Shown here piece by piece: positions 33,693 to 44,357 of a stretch of DNA of 64,000 bases (position 1 is the first letter of the stretch; each line of letters begins with the position of its first letter). Under the pieces are notes generated by a model. It did not search any database, was not told the DNA's origin, and saw nothing but the letters and a program-made list of their open reading frames with translations. Position numbers and translations under genes: made by a program. This DNA comes from Zunongwangia profunda SM-A87 (GTDB taxonomy: Bacteria > Bacteroidota > Bacteroidia > Flavobacteriales > Flavobacteriaceae), in assembly GCF_000023465.1 (NCBI RefSeq), contig NC_014041.1, positions 4,827,501-4,891,500 on the forward strand, written 5' to 3'.

Positions 33693-35465
33693 ATGCGTTT
33701 ACTCTTCATTTTTCTATTCGTTTGTACGATTAGTTTTGCTCAGCAAAATAAATATCAAATCTCCTTTGAAAATGCTGTTCATCATGAAGTTAAAATCAAC
33801 ATCCAGTTTCCAGGAATAAAGACAGATACTTTCACTGTAAGGATGAGCAGATCTTCACCTGGGCGTTATGCGATTCACGAATTTGCTAAAAATGTTTATG
33901 GATTTAAAGCTACAGATAGTAAAGGAAAAGAACTAAAAGTCACACGACCAAACCCATATGCCTGGGCAGTAACCGGCCATGATGGAATTGTAAATATTGA
34001 ATATATATTATTTGCCAATCGCGGTGACGGAACCTACTCCCAAATAGACCCAACACATGCGCATTTAAACATGCCCGCAACTTTTATGTTTGCTGAAGAT
34101 TTACAGGAGAGACCTATAGAAATCACTTACAATACTGAAGCTATGCCCAACTGGAAAGTCGCCACTCAGTTAAAACATATTGAAGGAAACACCTTCAGCG
34201 CTCCAAATCTTCAGTATTTTATGGATAGCCCTACCGAGATTAGTAATTTTAGAATAAAAAGTTTTGAAATTGACGGTAAGAATGTACGCTTCGTTTTACA
34301 TGATCCCAGCAGTGACGAGCTATTCAATGAATATTTCGAAAGAGTAAAAAAAATCGTCGAACAGGAAATGAAAGTATATGGTGAATTACCCGATTTTGAT
34401 TATGGGGAGTATACTTTTTTGGCCTGTTACATCCCAAACGTTTCTGGCGATGGCATGGAACATCGTAATAGCACCATCTTAACTGATGTTGAGACTTTAG
34501 CCAATGGTGGAATGAAAGGTAATATCGGCACAGTTTCCCACGAATTTTTTCATGCCTGGAATGTAGAGCGCATACGTCCCCAATCATTAGAACCTTTCGA
34601 TTTCACTGAAGCTAATATGAGTGGTGCGCTTTGGTTTGCGGAAGGATTTACAAGTTATTATACGAATCTTATCCTATGCCGAGCAGGAATTATCTCTGAA
34701 AATGATTATATCGATGGCTTAAATGGTAGTTTTAACTATGTTTGGAACTCTCCGGCGTTACAATATTTCAATCCAATTGAAATGAGTTATCAGGCGCCTT
34801 TTGTTGATGCCGCGACTTCCCTGGATCCCGTAAATCGAGAAAATACCTTTATTTCATATTATTCCTACGGTAGTGTTTTAGGCTTAGCTTTAGATCTGCA
34901 TTTGCGAGATAAGGGTCTAAACCTTGATGATTTTATGAAGCTGGTTTGGCACTCTTATGGAAAACCTGAAGTACCATACGAGATTAAAGATATCGAAAAC
35001 TTGTTAAAGCAATATGCCGGGGAAGACATTGCGAAAAATTTCTTTAACAAGTATATCTACAACAGCAATATGCCGGATTACAAGCAGCTTTTCGCAAATG
35101 TGGGAGTTGATTTATCAAGAAAGGCCAATGAGTCATTTTTAGATATTTCCGTAGAAAATTCTGAAAACGGACTGGTGATGACCAATAACCCTAAAATAGG
35201 AGCTCCCTCTTATAAAGCTGGCCTGGATAAAGGCGCTAACATTATTTCAATCAATACAATACCGGTAACAAGTGTAGAAGAATTTAATGAAATCACTTCA
35301 GAATTAAAACCTGGGCAAAAAATCAGCCTAAAATTCAGCAATTATGGTGAAGAAAAAACTGTTGAAGTTGGTGTGGATAAAAATCCATCTTACCAGATAA
35401 ATATAGATCCTAAACCAAAGAAAAAAGCACTTAAAAATCGCGAAAATTGGCTTTCAGCAAAGTAA
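33693..35465 (+). CDS. M61-family peptidase with PDZ domain
   Basis: 590 residues with a signal peptide (ends near ISFAQQ, residue 18), so periplasmic. The N-terminal beta domain is followed by the catalytic M61 domain. The zinc motif is HEFFH at residues 283-287 and the third ligand is the Glu of FAEGFTSYY (about 317). VERIRPQSLEPFDF is typical of the family. A PDZ domain lies at about 490-570 (GLDKGANIISINTIPVTSVE). M61 enzymes are glycyl or broad aminopeptidases. It starts 30 nt after the Xre gene but is not related to it. Ends before a bidirectional terminator. Confidence 0.93.
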   Translation: MRLLFIFLFVCTISFAQQNKYQISFENAVHHEVKINIQFPGIKTDTFTVRMSRSSPGRYAIHEFAKNVYGFKATDSKGKELKVTRPNPYAWAVTGHDGIVNIEYILFANRGDGTYSQIDPTHAHLNMPATFMFAEDLQERPIEITYNTEAMPNWKVATQLKHIEGNTFSAPNLQYFMDSPTEISNFRIKSFEIDGKNVRFVLHDPSSDELFNEYFERVKKIVEQEMKVYGELPDFDYGEYTFLACYIPNVSGDGMEHRNSTILTDVETLANGGMKGNIGTVSHEFFHAWNVERIRPQSLEPFDFTEANMSGALWFAEGFTSYYTNLILCRAGIISENDYIDGLNGSFNYVWNSPALQYFNPIEMSYQAPFVDAATSLDPVNRENTFISYYSYGSVLGLALDLHLRDKGLNLDDFMKLVWHSYGKPEVPYEIKDIENLLKQYAGEDIAKNFFNKYIYNSNMPDYKQLFANVGVDLSRKANESFLDISVENSENGLVMTNNPKIGAPSYKAGLDKGANIISINTIPVTSVEEFNEITSELKPGQKISLKFSNYGEEKTVEVGVDKNPSYQINIDPKPKKKALKNRENWLSAK

Positions 35466-35566
35466 ACTACCGTAAAGCGTTTAATCTTTATTATCAAGTA
35501 AAGTGGAGCTCATGGTTTACGGTTGGTGGTGTACCAATTTATATTTGAGCAGCCGTCAACTAAAAT

Positions 35567-35601
35567 AAAAAAGCCTGTTGCGAAAACGACAGGCTTTTTT
35601 T
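35567..35601. terminator. Bidirectional terminator, M61 gene and atpDC
   Basis: AAAAAAGCCTGT (35567-35578) pairs with ACAGGCTTTTTT (35589-35600) around a 10-nt loop. It serves both converging transcripts. Confidence 0.93.
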
Positions 35602-35620
35602 ATAATATTTCAGAATTAAG

Positions 35621-35905
35621 TTAGTCGGCTAAAATGATCGCTTTATTATCTTTCATTTCGAGCACACCTCCCTTAATAGGATAAAACAATTCTTTTCCTT
35701 CCTGTCTAAAATCTGAAGATAACTTTGAAGTTACATCAGTACTTGAAGTCGTTAGATTAATCTTCACCGTCCCGCTTGTTAAAGTAGAGACAATTGGTGC
35801 ATGATTATTCAGCATCTGGAACTCACCTTCAATCCCAGGAACTTTAACCGCATCAATCTCGGCCTGAAAAACAACTGCTTCCGGAGTTACAATTTCTAAA
35901 TACAT
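35621..35905 (-). CDS. atpC: ATP synthase F1 subunit epsilon
   Basis: 94 residues, only the N-terminal beta-sandwich (YLEIVTPEAVVFQAEIDAVK, GIEGEFQMLNNHAPIVSTL). The C-terminal helical hairpin that inhibits the enzyme in E. coli (139 residues) is absent, as in most Bacteroidota. It sits in the central stalk of F1. It lies 81 nt after atpD, in the same transcript, ahead of a terminator. Confidence 0.95.
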   Translation of the reverse strand: MYLEIVTPEAVVFQAEIDAVKVPGIEGEFQMLNNHAPIVSTLTSGTVKINLTTSSTDVTSKLSSDFRQEGKELFYPIKGGVLEMKDNKAIILAD

Positions 35906-35986
35906 AGTTATTAGTATTGCGTACTGATTATGGAGTAGTTAGTTATAACTTTTCATTATAACTAGCTATTCGATTTCACTACTATT

Positions 35987-37516
<1,530 letters not shown>

Positions 37517-37590
37517 TTATTTAAATCTATTTGCAACCTACCTCACTGATTTATAAATCTATAAATAAAAATCGGCCACAAATTTGGCTG

Positions 37591-37598
37591 CAAAGATA
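37591..37598 (-). promoter_or_regulatory. Promoter -7 element of atpDC
   Basis: TATCTTTG on the minus strand fits TAnnTTTG, about 95 nt before the atpD ATG. The upstream element is not clear. Confidence 0.45.
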
Positions 37599-37685
37599 GT
37601 TTTTTCTTTATAATTTCATACTTCCAAAGAAATAACTTTTTTTAGAGCCTAAAAAGTCACTTCTTAGCAGGTAAAACCTCTTATA

Positions 37686-37713
37686 AAAATGAACCTGAGG
37701 GCAAGCCCCAGAT
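37686..37713 (-). terminator. Probable terminator after glmS
   Basis: On the minus strand CTGGGGC and GCCCTCAG form a stem with one bulge, followed by a T-rich stretch (ATTTTTA). It lies 54 nt after the glmS stop. Confidence 0.5.
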
Positions 37714-37766
37714 TATTATTACGCTCTATACACGCTGCAATAAGAAATCATCACCTGGCATTTCCC

Positions 37767-39614
37767 TTATTCTACAGTTACCGATTTGGCCAGATTCCTT
37801 GGCTGATCTACATTTTTACCCAGCAGTACTGCTATATGATAAGAAAGCAACTGCAATGGTATTGTAGTTAATAAAGGCGTAAGAGCCTCGATTGTTTCAG
37901 GAATTTCGATCACATGATCTGCAAGTTCCTTAACTTCTACATCTCCTTCAGTAACTACGCTAATAATTTTGCCTTTTCTGGATTTTATCTCCTGGATATT
38001 ACTCACAACCTTTTCGTAATGTCCTTTTCTAACAGCGATGACCACTACCGGCATTTCCTCATCGATCAGTGCGATTGGACCATGCTTCATTTCGGCTGCA
38101 GGATAACCTTCAGCATGGATATACGAAATTTCTTTAAGTTTTAAAGCCCCTTCAAGAGCCACAGGAAAATTATAGCCACGACCTAAGTAAATACAGTTCC
38201 TGGCGTCTTTATAAGTAGCAGCGATCTCCTTAATCACTTTATCCGATTGTAATAATTTTGCTACTTTTTTTGGAATAGCTTCCAACGCCTGTAAATGTAA
38301 TCTAAAATCGGAGTTAGAAATTGTTCCTTTGTACTTCCCAAGCTTTAATGCCATTAAGGTTAATACCGTAATTTGTGTAGTAAAAGCCTTGGTAGAAGCC
38401 ACACCAATTTCCGGCCCGGCATGAGTATAAGCACCTGCCATAGTCTCCCGAGAAATTGAAGATCCAACCACATTACAAACCCCAAAAACAAAAGCTCCTT
38501 TCTCCTTAGCTAACTTTATAGCCGCCATAGTATCTGCAGTTTCCCCACTTTGAGAAATAGCGATCACCACATCGTTTTCGGTAATTACAGGGTTCCTATA
38601 TCTAAATTCTGAAGCGTATTCAACCTCTACAGGAATACGTGCCATGTCTTCAAAAATATATTCAGCAACTAAACCGGCATGCCAGGAAGTACCACATCCT
38701 ACAATAAGAATACGATTGGCTTTTGCGATCCTATCAAGGTTATCATCTACCCCCGCCATCTTTATAATACCCTTATCAGCAAGTAAGCGACCCCGATAAG
38801 TATCACGAATAGCATTAGGCTGTTCGTAAATTTCTTTAAGCATAAAGTGATCATAACCACCTTTTTCAATCTGCTCTAAATTAAGCTGTAATTCATGAAC
38901 GTAGGCATCTACTTCAGAGTCATTTAAAATTTTACGAACTTTTACCTCTTTACCTTGTCTTACTACAGCCATTTCTCCATCCTCAAGATAGATGGCATTG
39001 TTGGTGTAAGCGATAAACGGAGAAGCATCAGAGGCTATAAAGTATTCATTATCTCCAATACCTATAGCAAGGGGACTCCCTAACCTGGCTACCACTATTT
39101 CATCTGGCTTTCTTTTATCAAAAACAGCGATAGCATAGGCTCCAACTGTCTGATTTAAAGCAATTTGTACTGCTTTGCCTAATTTAACCCCTTCGTTCTT
39201 TATCACATCTTCTATAAGATTTACAAGAACCTCGGTATCGGTATCACTCTGAAAAGTGTAACCGCGTTTTTTTAATTCCTTTCGAAGGGCATCGTAATTT
39301 TCGATTATTCCGTTATGAATGATCGCCAGATTACCAGAATTTGATAAATGGGGATGTGAATTCACATCATTTGGTTCTCCATGGGTTGCCCATCGGGTAT
39401 GCCCTATTCCTATAGAACCATTTGAGGTTATGGATTCCTGGACTTTTTTCTCCAGATGAACAACTTTTCCTTTGGTCTTACAAACTTTTAGAGCCTCCCC
39501 GTCATAAAGCGCTATACCAGCACTGTCATAACCACGGTACTCCAGTCGCTTTAAACCATTAATAACAACATCGTAAGCATTTCTATGCCCAATGTATCCT
39601 ACTATTCCGCACAT
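37767..39614 (-). CDS. glmS: Glutamine-fructose-6-phosphate aminotransferase
   Basis: 615 residues, full length. It makes glucosamine-6-phosphate, the first step to UDP-GlcNAc and so to peptidoglycan and LPS. Cys2 of MCGIVGYIG is the glutaminase nucleophile. Two SIS domains follow, with ILIVGCGTSWHAGL and SQSGETADTMAAI in the first. The C-terminus NLAKSVTVE is the standard sugar-site tail. It starts 12 nt after the DUF4270 gene. No glmS ribozyme is expected or seen. Confidence 0.98.
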   Translation of the reverse strand: MCGIVGYIGHRNAYDVVINGLKRLEYRGYDSAGIALYDGEALKVCKTKGKVVHLEKKVQESITSNGSIGIGHTRWATHGEPNDVNSHPHLSNSGNLAIIHNGIIENYDALRKELKKRGYTFQSDTDTEVLVNLIEDVIKNEGVKLGKAVQIALNQTVGAYAIAVFDKRKPDEIVVARLGSPLAIGIGDNEYFIASDASPFIAYTNNAIYLEDGEMAVVRQGKEVKVRKILNDSEVDAYVHELQLNLEQIEKGGYDHFMLKEIYEQPNAIRDTYRGRLLADKGIIKMAGVDDNLDRIAKANRILIVGCGTSWHAGLVAEYIFEDMARIPVEVEYASEFRYRNPVITENDVVIAISQSGETADTMAAIKLAKEKGAFVFGVCNVVGSSISRETMAGAYTHAGPEIGVASTKAFTTQITVLTLMALKLGKYKGTISNSDFRLHLQALEAIPKKVAKLLQSDKVIKEIAATYKDARNCIYLGRGYNFPVALEGALKLKEISYIHAEGYPAAEMKHGPIALIDEEMPVVVIAVRKGHYEKVVSNIQEIKSRKGKIISVVTEGDVEVKELADHVIEIPETIEALTPLLTTIPLQLLSYHIAVLLGKNVDQPRNLAKSVTVE

Positions 39615-39626
39615 ATAAGATTTGGG

Positions 39627-41201
39627 TTATAGGTCTGTCGCTGTATAGTATACCCTTAATTTAAGTCGTGTATCCTCGTTTGAAGCATTAGAACCATAAA
39701 AAACCACCCCTTCAGGAGTAATAGTAGAACTGGCAGGAACCATCTCTAAATTATTATCTCCAGAAAGTTCTGGTGTACTTTCCCTTACCGATACATTAGC
39801 AAGCTGCTCTATATTTGAAGTTATCACCACCCCAAGTCTTACATTCGTAGTACCATTTTCTATAAGGTTAATAACATGCTGTGTTATCCTTAAAGTGTAT
39901 TTAGTTTCTCCGGTACTCTCATTTGTTTCAGGTAAAGAAGAAAAAATAGTTCTGGCATTCAGCGGATCATTTGACCTTGAATTAAGATCCCCATAATCAA
40001 CTAAGACCGAATTATTATTAATATCATAAAGGTAAAGACGCTTTGGAGTAGTAGCACCGTTCATCAAATCCTTATTTATATAGAATTCGAGATTAGCTTC
40101 ATTAACAATTAAATTCTCGGATTTTAAGTCTTCTAAATCTCCATCATTAAAAAGCTCAATCACTCCTATCATACCTTCACCGCCTTCAAGATAAAGATTT
40201 TCTGAATTACTACCAATATTTTCCTGCAATTCAGCAGGATATTCTCCTTCAAAGGTATTTACGATATTAGCACCAAAACGTATTCCCAGACTATCAATCG
40301 CTTTTTCAGCTATAGTTTCTCCCTCATCATTCTCTGTTTCGTCCTCATAAGAGTAATATAGCTTGATACCTGCATCACTTCTGGAAAAATCGAATAATAT
40401 CATATTACCTGTATTGCCTCTAGGCTCAGCCTTAAACATCAATCCTCTAAAATAATCATAGAAATTACTCATACTGGATAGTTCGGCACTTCCCTCTTTA
40501 TCCATAATTTTTTGCTGAAAATAATCCTTATTTAAATTAACCCTTAAAGCTGGAGCAGTATAAGTAGTATCTGCTTCGCCTTCATCATTTTCACCAATAA
40601 AGCGTATTCTATTTGGCGAAGGCACAAAATTTTCGTTCACATATATATTATCATCTGTAAGAAACTGCTCAAAAAGAGATTGTTGATCTGAATAATATTT
40701 TTGCGCTCTTTCAAAATCCTCTGAAGGGTCCAGATTATTTAAAAAATATCTTGATTCTCTAATACTCAATCTAAAGCCGCCACTCCCATAAATAGAATCC
40801 AACTCATATTCAGTCTCACCATCTTCAACCACTTCTGTACTAAAATAAGGCAGGTTTAGTATTACACTATCTAAAACCGCTCCTTCTGGAAACTCTGGAG
40901 AAGTGGTCCCCAATCGTACCTGAGATAAAACATTTGCTGTTTTCTGTCCAAAAACCGGATGATTATAAACCCCTAAAAGCTTCAGGTTTTGCACACTCTG
41001 ACCAGAGCTAAAAGCAACATTGGTCTGAACAGATTTTAAATCTACCGTATAGGCATTAACATCATATTCCCTTAACTGTACACCTGCAGGATTCTCTATA
41101 ATTTCCCCTCCAATAGTACTAAAATCTTCATCGCAAGATGCTAAAAGAAAAATAACAACAAATACTGTTGTTATTTTTAAAATCCCTTTATATAAATTCA
41201 T
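39627..41201 (-). CDS. DUF4270 lipoprotein
   Basis: 524 residues with a lipoprotein signal (FLLASC, Cys23). CDEDFSTIGGEIIENP right after the lipid anchor and VLDSVILNLPYFST are DUF4270 marks; the rest is beta-rich. Members occur mainly in Bacteroidota and often beside glmS and a glycogen-synthase-like gene, as here. The role is unknown; an outer-membrane or surface location is probable. It is 14 nt after the GT5-like gene and 12 nt before glmS, so one transcript is likely. Confidence 0.88.
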   Translation of the reverse strand: MNLYKGILKITTVFVVIFLLASCDEDFSTIGGEIIENPAGVQLREYDVNAYTVDLKSVQTNVAFSSGQSVQNLKLLGVYNHPVFGQKTANVLSQVRLGTTSPEFPEGAVLDSVILNLPYFSTEVVEDGETEYELDSIYGSGGFRLSIRESRYFLNNLDPSEDFERAQKYYSDQQSLFEQFLTDDNIYVNENFVPSPNRIRFIGENDEGEADTTYTAPALRVNLNKDYFQQKIMDKEGSAELSSMSNFYDYFRGLMFKAEPRGNTGNMILFDFSRSDAGIKLYYSYEDETENDEGETIAEKAIDSLGIRFGANIVNTFEGEYPAELQENIGSNSENLYLEGGEGMIGVIELFNDGDLEDLKSENLIVNEANLEFYINKDLMNGATTPKRLYLYDINNNSVLVDYGDLNSRSNDPLNARTIFSSLPETNESTGETKYTLRITQHVINLIENGTTNVRLGVVITSNIEQLANVSVRESTPELSGDNNLEMVPASSTITPEGVVFYGSNASNEDTRLKLRVYYTATDL

Positions 41202-41215
41202 GTAAATAAGAATTA

Positions 41216-42028
41216 CTATTCCGCTAATATTTTTGTTGTGTAAAAATCCTGATAAGCCTGTGAGAATTCTTCTCTTGTTTTATACGGAAGTAATGGTTTA
41301 TTAATTTTCTTTAGATAATCCAACAGGTTTTCTGGTAAGTCGTCACTACCAACAATAACAGCGTCTGAATTATCTGCAGCAGTTTTGGCTAAATTCACAA
41401 AACTAGGTTCCTTAAGGTGTTTAAGATCCCTTTTCTCCATACCGTCAAACAAGATTTTATCTCTCATCTCTTCATTTAACGTGCCATCAAAGTTTTCATT
41501 GTAAATAGAAGTCACAATTTTTGCATCTTTGAAAAGTGGCTCATTTCCGTAATAATGCCTTAAGTATAATGGGAGCATATAGGCTAACCAGCCATGTACG
41601 TGAATAATATCTGGAGACCAGTTTAATTTCTTAACTGTTTCAATCACACCTTTAGCAAAAAAGATGGCGCGCTCGTCATTATCGTCAAAGAGGTTTCCAT
41701 CCTCATCAGATAAGGTTGCCTTTCTTTTAAAATAATCCTCATTATCAATAAAATAAACCTGCATTCTTTCTTTTGGGATAGAAGCAACTTTTATGATTAA
41801 TGGCATATCTAAATCATTAATCACCATATTCATCCCAGAAAGCCTAATAACCTCATGTAGTTGGTGGCGTCGTTCATTTATATTACCAAATCTTGGCATA
41901 AAAATTCGAATTTGCCCTCCAATGTTATTCACCATTTTTGCGGCTTCAAAAGATGTGGATGATATTTCGGTTTCAGGTAAGTAAGGTATAACTTCAGACG
42001 AGACGTACAATATCCTCTTATCTTTCAT
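41216..42028 (-). CDS. Glycogen/starch synthase-like protein, one domain
   Basis: 270 residues, matching only the N-terminal Rossmann half of GT5 glycogen synthases, which have about 480. RILYVSSEVIPYLPE, SPDIIHVHGWLAYMLPLYLR and TSIYNENFDGTL show the relationship. The KxGGL motif for ADP-glucose is not there: the stretch reads EISSTSFEAAKMVN. The C-terminal half is missing, and no second half follows. Probably it does not make glycogen. This short form lies divergently next to panC in many Flavobacteriaceae, to my recollection, so it is a conserved protein rather than a broken gene. Confidence 0.82.
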   Translation of the reverse strand: MKDKRILYVSSEVIPYLPETEISSTSFEAAKMVNNIGGQIRIFMPRFGNINERRHQLHEVIRLSGMNMVINDLDMPLIIKVASIPKERMQVYFIDNEDYFKRKATLSDEDGNLFDDNDERAIFFAKGVIETVKKLNWSPDIIHVHGWLAYMLPLYLRHYYGNEPLFKDAKIVTSIYNENFDGTLNEEMRDKILFDGMEKRDLKHLKEPSFVNLAKTAADNSDAVIVGSDDLPENLLDYLKKINKPLLPYKTREEFSQAYQDFYTTKILAE

Positions 42029-42069
42029 ATATTTTTTTCTTTAAAGTGCGGTTGCGAACAAAAAACACG

Positions 42070-42077
42070 CAAAATTA
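42070..42077 (-). promoter_or_regulatory. Promoter -7 element of the GT5-DUF4270-glmS operon
   Basis: TAATTTTG on the minus strand fits TAnnTTTG, 42 nt before the GT5-like ATG. It lies back to back with the panC element. Confidence 0.4.
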
Positions 42078-42108
42078 CAAAATTTTATGCAGATTGCCAG
42101 AGATATAT

Positions 42109-42116
42109 TAAGTTTG
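42109..42116 (+). promoter_or_regulatory. Promoter -7 element of panC
   Basis: TAAGTTTG fits TAnnTTTG and lies 24 nt before the panC ATG. Confidence 0.45.
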
Positions 42117-42139
42117 CACGCTGTTAATTTTAAATTACG

Positions 42140-42991
42140 ATGCAGGTTTTTAAAGAAAAAGAACTTTTAAAGCAAAGCTTAGCTACAAAAAAGCGTACCG
42201 GTAAAACCATTGGTTTGGTACCAACTATGGGGGCTTTGCACGAAGGCCATTTACACCTTGTAAAAGAAGCCATTAAATCCTGCGATCAGGTTGTGGTAAG
42301 CATTTTTGTGAACCCCACACAATTCGATAAGCCTGAGGATCTGGAAAAATACCCCAGAAATTTGGAAAAAGATATTAATTTACTTCGAGAAGTTTCTGAA
42401 GAAATTTTTGTCTTTACCCCTAACGCTAATGAATTATATGGTGATTTCATCGTTTCTGAGCATTTTGATTTTGAAGGTCTGGATATCGTAATGGAAGGAA
42501 AACACAGGACAGGACATTTTGACGGGGTTGGCACCGTGGTTAAACTGCTCTTTAATACTGTGGAACCCGACAAAGCTTTCTTTGGCGAAAAAGATTATCA
42601 GCAATTACAAATTATTAGGAAACTTACAGAAATAGAACATCTCCCTGTAGAGATCATTGGCTGTCCTATCCTAAGAGAAGAATCGGGTCTTGCAAGGAGT
42701 AGCCGTAATGAGCGACTAAATGATTTGCAACGCGAAAAGGCTGCCTTTATCTTTGAAACCTTAAAAGAAACAAAAACGCTTTTTGGCACAAAAAGTGCAA
42801 ATTATATAAATGATTGGGTCGAACAACAATTTAGAAATTATCCATTTTTAGAACTGGAATATTTCGAAATTTCCGATGCCAAAACATTAAAAAAATTAAC
42901 CGAAAAAAGGGAGGGAGAGACCTATCGCGCCTTTATTGCTGCTTATGCAGGAGATATTAGGCTAATTGACAATCTTGCTCTCAATAACTAA
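42140..42991 (+). CDS. panC: Pantothenate synthetase
   Basis: 283 residues. It joins pantoate and beta-alanine using ATP to make pantothenate, the coenzyme A precursor. [17 protein letters not shown] holds the HIGH-like motif (residues 28-44); [10 protein letters not shown] and the KMSKS-like [12 protein letters not shown] also match. panD, which makes its beta-alanine substrate, starts 5 nt later. The GT5-like operon is divergent. Confidence 0.97.
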   Translation: MQVFKEKELLKQSLATKKRTGKTIGLVPTMGALHEGHLHLVKEAIKSCDQVVVSIFVNPTQFDKPEDLEKYPRNLEKDINLLREVSEEIFVFTPNANELYGDFIVSEHFDFEGLDIVMEGKHRTGHFDGVGTVVKLLFNTVEPDKAFFGEKDYQQLQIIRKLTEIEHLPVEIIGCPILREESGLARSSRNERLNDLQREKAAFIFETLKETKTLFGTKSANYINDWVEQQFRNYPFLELEYFEISDAKTLKKLTEKREGETYRAFIAAYAGDIRLIDNLALNN

Positions 42992-42996
42992 AAATC

Positions 42997-43347
42997 ATGC
43001 AAGTTCACGTAGTAAAATCTAAAATTCATCGTGTAAAAGTAACTGGTGCCGATCTAAATTATATTGGCAGCATCACCATCGACGAAGATTTGATGGACGC
43101 AGCCAATATCATTGAAGGTGAGAAAGTACAAATTGTTAACAACAATAATGGGGAGCGCTTAGAAACTTATGCCATACCGGGACCAAGAAACTCTGGCGAG
43201 ATCACATTAAACGGTGCGGCAGCAAGAAAAGTAGCCAAAGGTGATGTACTTATCCTTATTTGTTATGCCATAATGGATTTTGAAGAAGCTAAGAGTTTTA
43301 AACCTGCCATTGTTTTCCCTAATGAAGAAAATAATTTGCTTAACTAA
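42997..43347 (+). CDS. panD: Aspartate 1-decarboxylase
   Basis: 116 residues. The proenzyme cleaves itself at Gly24-Ser25 (NYIGSITID), which creates the pyruvoyl cofactor. It makes beta-alanine from aspartate. Conserved parts: [13 protein letters not shown], the catalytic Tyr/Arg in [12 protein letters not shown] and [10 protein letters not shown]. It is in an operon with panC. Confidence 0.97.
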   Translation: MQVHVVKSKIHRVKVTGADLNYIGSITIDEDLMDAANIIEGEKVQIVNNNNGERLETYAIPGPRNSGEITLNGAAARKVAKGDVLILICYAIMDFEEAKSFKPAIVFPNEENNLLN

Positions 43348-43358
43348 TATTTGACTTT

Positions 43359-44324
43359 TTGAATACCAAGCTTAAAAAAATACTTAAAACTATTATTCCC
43401 CTTTTATTGGGGATTTTTTTAATCTGGTATAGTTACAACAGTGCAACACCGACTGAAAGAGCAGAACTTATTAGAAATATTAAAAAGGCTGATCCTTTTT
43501 GGGTAGGCCTTTCTTTGGTTTTAGGAACTCTTTCTCATCTCTCACGTGCTTACCGATGGAAGTTCATGCTGGAGCCTTTAGGCTACAAGCCTAAGTTTAT
43601 AAATAGTTTTATGGCTTTAATGGCCGGATATCTGGCTAATTTAGGCATTCCAAGATCCGGGGAGTTCCTTAGGGCTGCTACGCTAAAAACCTATGAAGAT
43701 ATTCCTGTTGAAAAAGGATTTGGAACTATAATTTCTGAGCGACTTGCCGATTTAATTATTCTATTAAGCATTATTTCGCTTGCGGTAATTCTTCAAACCG
43801 ATAACGTACTTACCTATTTTGCAGAGAATAACATTAATCCCATTTTCACAATAGGAGTTTTTGTAGTCTTAGTCATCCTAGGAACATTTAGCTTAATACT
43901 TATTAAAAAATCAAAACTTCCGCTACTTCGTAAAATTAAAGACTTTGCAAAAGGTTTGCTTGAAGGAATGCGCAGCATTTTAAAAATGCGGCAAAAATGG
44001 GCTTTTATATTTCATACCCTGTTTATCTGGATCATGTATGTAACGATGTTTTACGTAGCCACTTTTGCAATTCCTGAAACTACTAATGTAGGTTTTGGAG
44101 CCATTTTAGCCGCATTCGTGGTAGGTTCTTTTGCCATCTCGGTAACTAATGGCGGTATTGGTGTTTATCCTATTGCAATTGCTGGCGTCTTAACACTTTT
44201 TAGTATTTCCAGACAGGGTGGCGAAGCATTTGGCTGGGTTGTCTGGGCTTCCCAAACCTTCTTAAACCTTGTTCTAGGGGGACTTTCATTTATTTTCCTT
44301 CCAATCCTTAACAGAAGGAAATAA
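43359..44324 (+). CDS. Flippase-like UPF0104 membrane protein
   Basis: 321 residues from TTG 43359; the frame is closed 16 nt upstream and contains no ATG. Seven or eight helices. LSHLSRAYRWKFMLEPLGY and AGYLANLGIPRSGEFLRA place it in the lysylphosphatidylglycerol synthase/AglD membrane domain family (LPG_synthase_TM). The synthase domain is missing, so it could move a lipid-linked compound. It starts 11 nt after panD and is probably in the same transcript, with no evident link in function. Confidence 0.85.
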   Translation: MNTKLKKILKTIIPLLLGIFLIWYSYNSATPTERAELIRNIKKADPFWVGLSLVLGTLSHLSRAYRWKFMLEPLGYKPKFINSFMALMAGYLANLGIPRSGEFLRAATLKTYEDIPVEKGFGTIISERLADLIILLSIISLAVILQTDNVLTYFAENNINPIFTIGVFVVLVILGTFSLILIKKSKLPLLRKIKDFAKGLLEGMRSILKMRQKWAFIFHTLFIWIMYVTMFYVATFAIPETTNVGFGAILAAFVVGSFAISVTNGGIGVYPIAIAGVLTLFSISRQGGEAFGWVVWASQTFLNLVLGGLSFIFLPILNRRK

Positions 44325-44357
44325 TTATTTATATTGATCCTCGCTAAATAAACACCT

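Noticed and set aside
41216..42028. Pseudogene of glycogen synthase
   Set aside because: The frame is clean, with good start and operon position, and no second half follows; a short conserved family fits better.
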